DNA of 64,000 nt from Morella rubra (Eukaryota > Streptophyta > Magnoliopsida > Fagales > Myricaceae). The stretch is taken from contig CM025854.1 in the NCBI GenBank assembly GCA_003952965.2, forward strand, positions 14,683,572 to 14,747,571, written 5' to 3'. The notes under the pieces were generated by a model that did not search any database, was not told the DNA's origin, and was given only the letters and a program-made list of their open reading frames with translations. This document shows, one piece after another, positions 59,620 to 64,000 of the stretch (position 1 is its first letter; every line of letters starts with the position of its first letter). The position numbers and the translations under genes were made by a program.

Positions 59620-61448
59620 TCTCAACTCTCTCTCTCTCTCTCTGTGAAGCAACAATCTCAATAATCTGAGCGATCACGCTGTGACTCTCAAAGAGAGATG
59701 CGAATTTATATGCACTGAGAGAGAGAGAGAACAACAAGAACAGAATTAGAATTAAGAAATTAAGTTGGCTGAGAGTAGCCGGAGTGGCAGAGTTGGTTAA
59801 TACTTAATACGACTTATCTTCTTTTTACCTTTCTTTTTTCTTTTGTGTTTTTTATTTTTTATTTTTCCTGAGAGCTTTTATGGGGTTAACGATGGTCAAC
59901 TGAACTGATGAGTTCCATATCTTGACAGAGTGGAAATTTTTGAAATCGATCGTTCTTCACCGTCTGATTTAACCTGATTTTGGATCAGAGCGCAGAGCTG
60001 CATCAATAGAAATAAATCAATTGATCATCTTCCCGTGTGCCATCACCTAATTACAGCATATTTTCAGCTGAAATTATCAATTTTCAAATCCAAGATTATT
60101 TTATGCTTCAAAATTTAACTGAAATTGATGTTAAAATTGAAATTATTTTGATTAAAATATTATCTATCCAAATAAATGTTTTGATTTATATTAAAAAATA
60201 ATGTGATAAAAACACTCTTTAAAATAAGGAAACACATTATATATAGTCTCTACTTAGCTGGATTTACTCATAATTTTAGGTTAGTCTCATGTTGCCAAAT
60301 GCATGGCTTATTATTACGTACATATTTGACATCATATTGTAAAATGATTAATTTTCTTCAAAATACATATCGTGTTGTTAGGCTTTTAAAAAAATTACGA
60401 AATACATATACGTATTGACGTATATGTAGTAGTACAAGTAGACTTAATTATATTCCATTATACATATAATATCTATTAATTGTCCGATGAAATTTAATAC
60501 GCGATTTTACAGACATTGACTGGTGAAAAATCCTCTAAGAAATCTGCAGGATATTATTTAGTAGTTCATATATTATACTAATAATAAAATGCGTGCTTTT
60601 GCACGCTGAGACAGAGACTCATATTATTTATAATTATTATTCACGTAATTCGCTAAAAGAAGAAATAAAAATGATATATATATATATTGTATTTAATAAG
60701 ATAATTTATTCGTATGGGAACTCTCAAGTTAGGTTTTGATTTTTATATTTGGGACATCTGAAAATAACTCCACGTTTCCGTGCTACAGAGACACTTTGTG
60801 CATGCCTTTTTCATGAACGCGTTTAAGATACTTTCAGAATAAGCCAATCTCATCAGGAACTCAATCTAATCATTATAGATAGTCAACGATAAGTTAATAA
60901 TAAATAATCAAAAGGTTAGTGCCACAGTATATATATATATATATTGAAAACGTACGCTCACCTGGGGAATTCTGACTCCAGCTAGTTCCAAGAATATATC
61001 AACGAGCTAGTTGGAAATGGATCGACCCAGTTCAGTCTCTTTCCAATTAGTTCTTAGTATTCTGATATATTATCGTGAATCTCGAGGCGTACAATTATAA
61101 GTATTTGTAATTTTGTTATGCAAGGATACATGCTAGTCGCTAGAAAAAGCCTAAAAAATATAAGGCCAATTGATAGGGACGAGAAGGATATCATCTTAAT
61201 TTAGAAGCTTGAAAGTATAAAGTAATTCGCATCCGGATAACATTAATATTTTAAATTTGATACGCGTGTCAACAATTAATTTGAGCTATACTTCGCATTA
61301 TAAGACAGGCCGCAGGGAGGCGTAAACCCGAAAAATATATATACAGCAAAGTTTTCAGGCCAAAAATGTCTTATTTTTCAAAGCAAAGAGATAGTCAACG
61401 ATATTCAGGGACGTTTAACAATAAATAATCAATCGGTTACTGTCACGG

Positions 61449-61474
61449 TATATATATATATATATATATATATA
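61449..61474 (+). repeat. (TA)n microsatellite in the duplicated LACS upstream region
   Basis: TA run of about 26 bases. The corresponding site in the arm (about 53443) has only a short TA stretch. Confidence 0.9.
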
Positions 61475-62510
61475 GTTGTTTATTATTATGTTTTAATATT
61501 CTATGTTTAAGTACTTATTTTAAGTCACCTTGCTCTGTCTTTTTCTTGTCAAAAGGTGAAAAAGGAATGATCAATGACTAATCTTGTGCTTAATTATAAA
61601 AATTTTCATTCACTACATAATGTTAGCCATAACTACTAAATAAAGAGAGGTTAAACAATTAGCACAGTTCTACGAGAATATAAGAAGGATGGAAGGTTCA
61701 TTAATCCAAAGATTTCATGTTCCTTGCACTTTCACCCTAGCATCGGGCAACTGTAATTTCCAACTAAATTAAAAATCATTGATTCTTTCCTACTATTTTT
61801 ATTCTTTTTGGATCTCGAGGACCCGAGGCTCACAGTTATATACGATGCACACTCGAAAAAAAACCCTCAAAATAAGTCATTGATTATACATAAATAAAGA
61901 ATAGTATCTTAATTTAATTAAGAGCTTCAACATAGTGAGTGATTCGTACCCAACTACGTTGTTCCAATTAATTTAATGAACTTCAACATATAATTACGCT
62001 AAAAGGAAAAAACAAAAAACAAAAAACAAGACAAGGCAGTAGTGGCATAACACGCCTTTTTTTTTGTTTTTTTGGCGGAGAGTGGCACGACACATCTACT
62101 ATATATTTCCATATGCAATTGAACTTATTGGTTTAGGATTAGTTCATATATAGCACAGGGGATAATTGTTCCTATAAGGACCCGGAGACGTGCATGGTGA
62201 GATTTCTATGTTTGTAGTTTGATTCCGTTGAAGAGAGAGCCAAAAGAACCAAAAGGCCTGTCGACGTGCACTCTGTCTAGAAAGTGCATATCGGCATATC
62301 TTAATAGTTATTCCATTATCGGATCCATAGATTAAGCCAACTGAGTACTGACTGATCCGTACGGGCTAGGAGAAGTGCAAAAGGTGTTAAAGCAACGTAA
62401 GTGGTGATCATGTCAAGGTCACGGAGCTTAAGCAATAGGTTCACTGGCATAAATATATATATACTCGTGTTAATATTTTTAATTATTCTTTTAGTTTAAA
62501 ATTACAATAA

Positions 62511-64000
62511 TGCCTGTAATGATTTTTTTTTTAGGCCAAAAAAGAAAAGATACAACTAGAGTAACAATCCTTTTTAGGTGCGACATAAAAACACTTTTTA
62601 TTACAGAATATTCGGTTGGAGTCAAAATCACTATCTACTGAATGCACTCGTTACCACAACACTAGCAATATCATTAAACAGTCTCAAGCATCTACACTTC
62701 GGTGGGTGATTGAGCACCATCAATTCATTCCTGCCCTTCATCGCCGATGACCTAAATAAGCAAGGGTCAGGGATCGATTTAGGGGGATCGATTCCGGTCA
62801 AAAGGATTCAGAGTTGACAATCTATCTGAATGCATATTGTTGAACAGTTTTATGAATCACGTTCCCATCCCCGTATTAATCACATTCACATTCAGATATT
62901 GCCATCTTGGCATTATCCTTTTAAAGGATGTTTAGTCGACTTCCTTGTCAAGTTTATTCTCCTGTTGAAAACCATATATAATATACATTGAGTGTTTGAT
63001 TGATTCAAATGCACGTCATTAGAAGTATACGGTCTTTCACATCTATTGATGTGGTCCACCCTTTTGTGGTGTGTCACAAAGATTCTCCAAAGTTTTTCTT
63101 TTGACTTTTCAACTTTTAGTTGCACTAAAAAAAAAAAAAAAAAAAAAATCCGACGTGACATTGGAAAATATTCTGCATTATCTCTTCCAACTGGATCCTG
63201 AATGTGATTCGGGTTGCAACCCGGAGTAGAAGAAATACGCCTATTTTGCATGAGAAGTATGAAGTACACATATATTGGAACAGGTTCTTGTTACTATCCT
63301 TCCAAATGATCTCCTATCGCACCGCTGATTGTTAAGTTTTCAGTAAGATAAAAATATTCTGTAATTTTCTACATAGATTACACGATACAATTTAGAAAGA
63401 AATAAAACAGAAAAAGACGAAAGGAAAAAGCTTTTTTCTGCCATTAGTTACATATAGAACAAAATCCCCACTGGGTTGAGAAAGAAATTCGGCCCAGTCT
63501 GGACCTACATCCGAAACTTTTCACACAAGCCCGTAGGATCTCGGACTAGGTTGGGTTGCCTCTTGACGTTGTGCTCCTCGTCATCATGTGGCATACGAAT
63601 TGAACTCAAGCGAATGGATTAATTTATGAATTTACACTCGTATCAATTATACAAACATGGGACATAGGAAGACAAACAGGTATTCAAACTAGATTGTCAT
63701 GATGTCCGTAATCAACAATGTGAGCGTTTTCAAAATAATATGAATCTATACAGAGAACAGATATTGGTACCAGGCTAAAGTACAGATCCTTATACAGAAT
63801 TTTCAACTGATTTGAGCTGGATTGTAATCTTCTTATTATACTCTCCTTAGAGCTCTCCCTCTCGGGCCTTAAACCTTACCCCAACTAATAACTGAGTAAC
63901 CATTTCAAAGAATATTACAGATGTAATAGCAGTCCAACCTCATTAGTCATATTGTTCGAAACTCTCAAATGGAATTTTTTTTTTTCCTTACATCTTCTTG
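62511..64000. other. Right flank, no gene seen
   Basis: AT-rich, single-copy-looking sequence with a run of about 22 A at 63127-63148. A 118-residue frame at 62913-63269 spans that run and has no recognisable motif. Nothing supportable as a gene or element. Confidence 0.6.

Larger units (their letters stand above)
59424..62510 (-). repeat. Partial direct duplicate of the LACS 5' region
   Basis: Matches 50675-54375 (LACS start of intron 1, exon 1, promoter and about 3.4 kb upstream) in the same orientation, with many substitutions and indels, roughly 10-15% by eye. It ends just short of where the fold-back MITE (54478) sits in the other copy. This is an older event than the palindrome, whose arms are almost identical. 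Only the outer right side shows it; the left counterpart would fall in or beyond the N gap. Confidence 0.85.

Noticed and set aside
62913-63269. 118-residue frame in the right flank
   Set aside because: It runs through a long A tract and has no recognisable motif or splice structure.

Overview
This is nuclear DNA from a flowering plant, probably a eudicot. It is AT-rich, its genes have many introns with GT..AG borders, and it carries poly-A/T tracts, microsatellites and many small DNA transposons. The genes are a 19-exon long-chain acyl-CoA synthetase of the LACS4 type, a leucine-rich-repeat (RNI-like) protein and a clade-A-like protein phosphatase 2C. I cannot name the species. As I recall, Arabidopsis At4g23850 (LACS4) and At4g23840 (LRR family protein) are neighbours, so the LACS-LRR pair looks like conserved eudicot microsynteny.

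The dominant structure is a giant inverted repeat. Positions 1737-29265 read again, reverse-complemented, at 29885-57423, around a spacer of about 620 bp (29266-29884). Mirror positions add up to about 59,100-59,198. Each arm holds the same three genes: LACS (8320-15117 + / 44081-50874 -), LRR (18305-22600 - / 36572-40883 +) and PP2C (25366-27512 + / 31588-33734 -). Within an arm LACS and LRR converge and LRR and PP2C diverge. Across the centre the two PP2C copies face each other tail to tail. The left arm begins at the first base after a run of exactly 1000 Ns (737-1736), that is, at a contig end. The arms differ largely by 1-2 base indels, including reciprocal coding-frame breaks in the LRR gene. 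I think an assembly join of two haplotypes, or a fold-back contig, is more likely than a real 55-kb palindrome, but sequence alone does not settle this.

Right of the palindrome, 59424-62510 is a diverged, direct-orientation partial copy of the LACS 5' end: exon 1, TATA region and about 2.8 kb upstream. Its intron 1 is split from exon 1 by a transposon stack at 56681-59423: a TIR element with arms of about 225 bp holding two hAT-like elements, one at 57093-57662 and one at 58301-59387. The body of this second LACS is missing, so it is a 5' relic. Both arms share further transposons: a 641-bp fold-back Mutator-like element, a Tourist-like MITE in LACS intron 6, a 185-bp MITE, a SINE-like unit and LTR-type fossils.

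The genes are ordinary host genes. LACS activates fatty acids to acyl-CoA, the PP2C resembles ABA co-receptor phosphatases, and the LRR protein has no function I can assign. The flanks 1-736 and 62511-64000 show no gene I can support.
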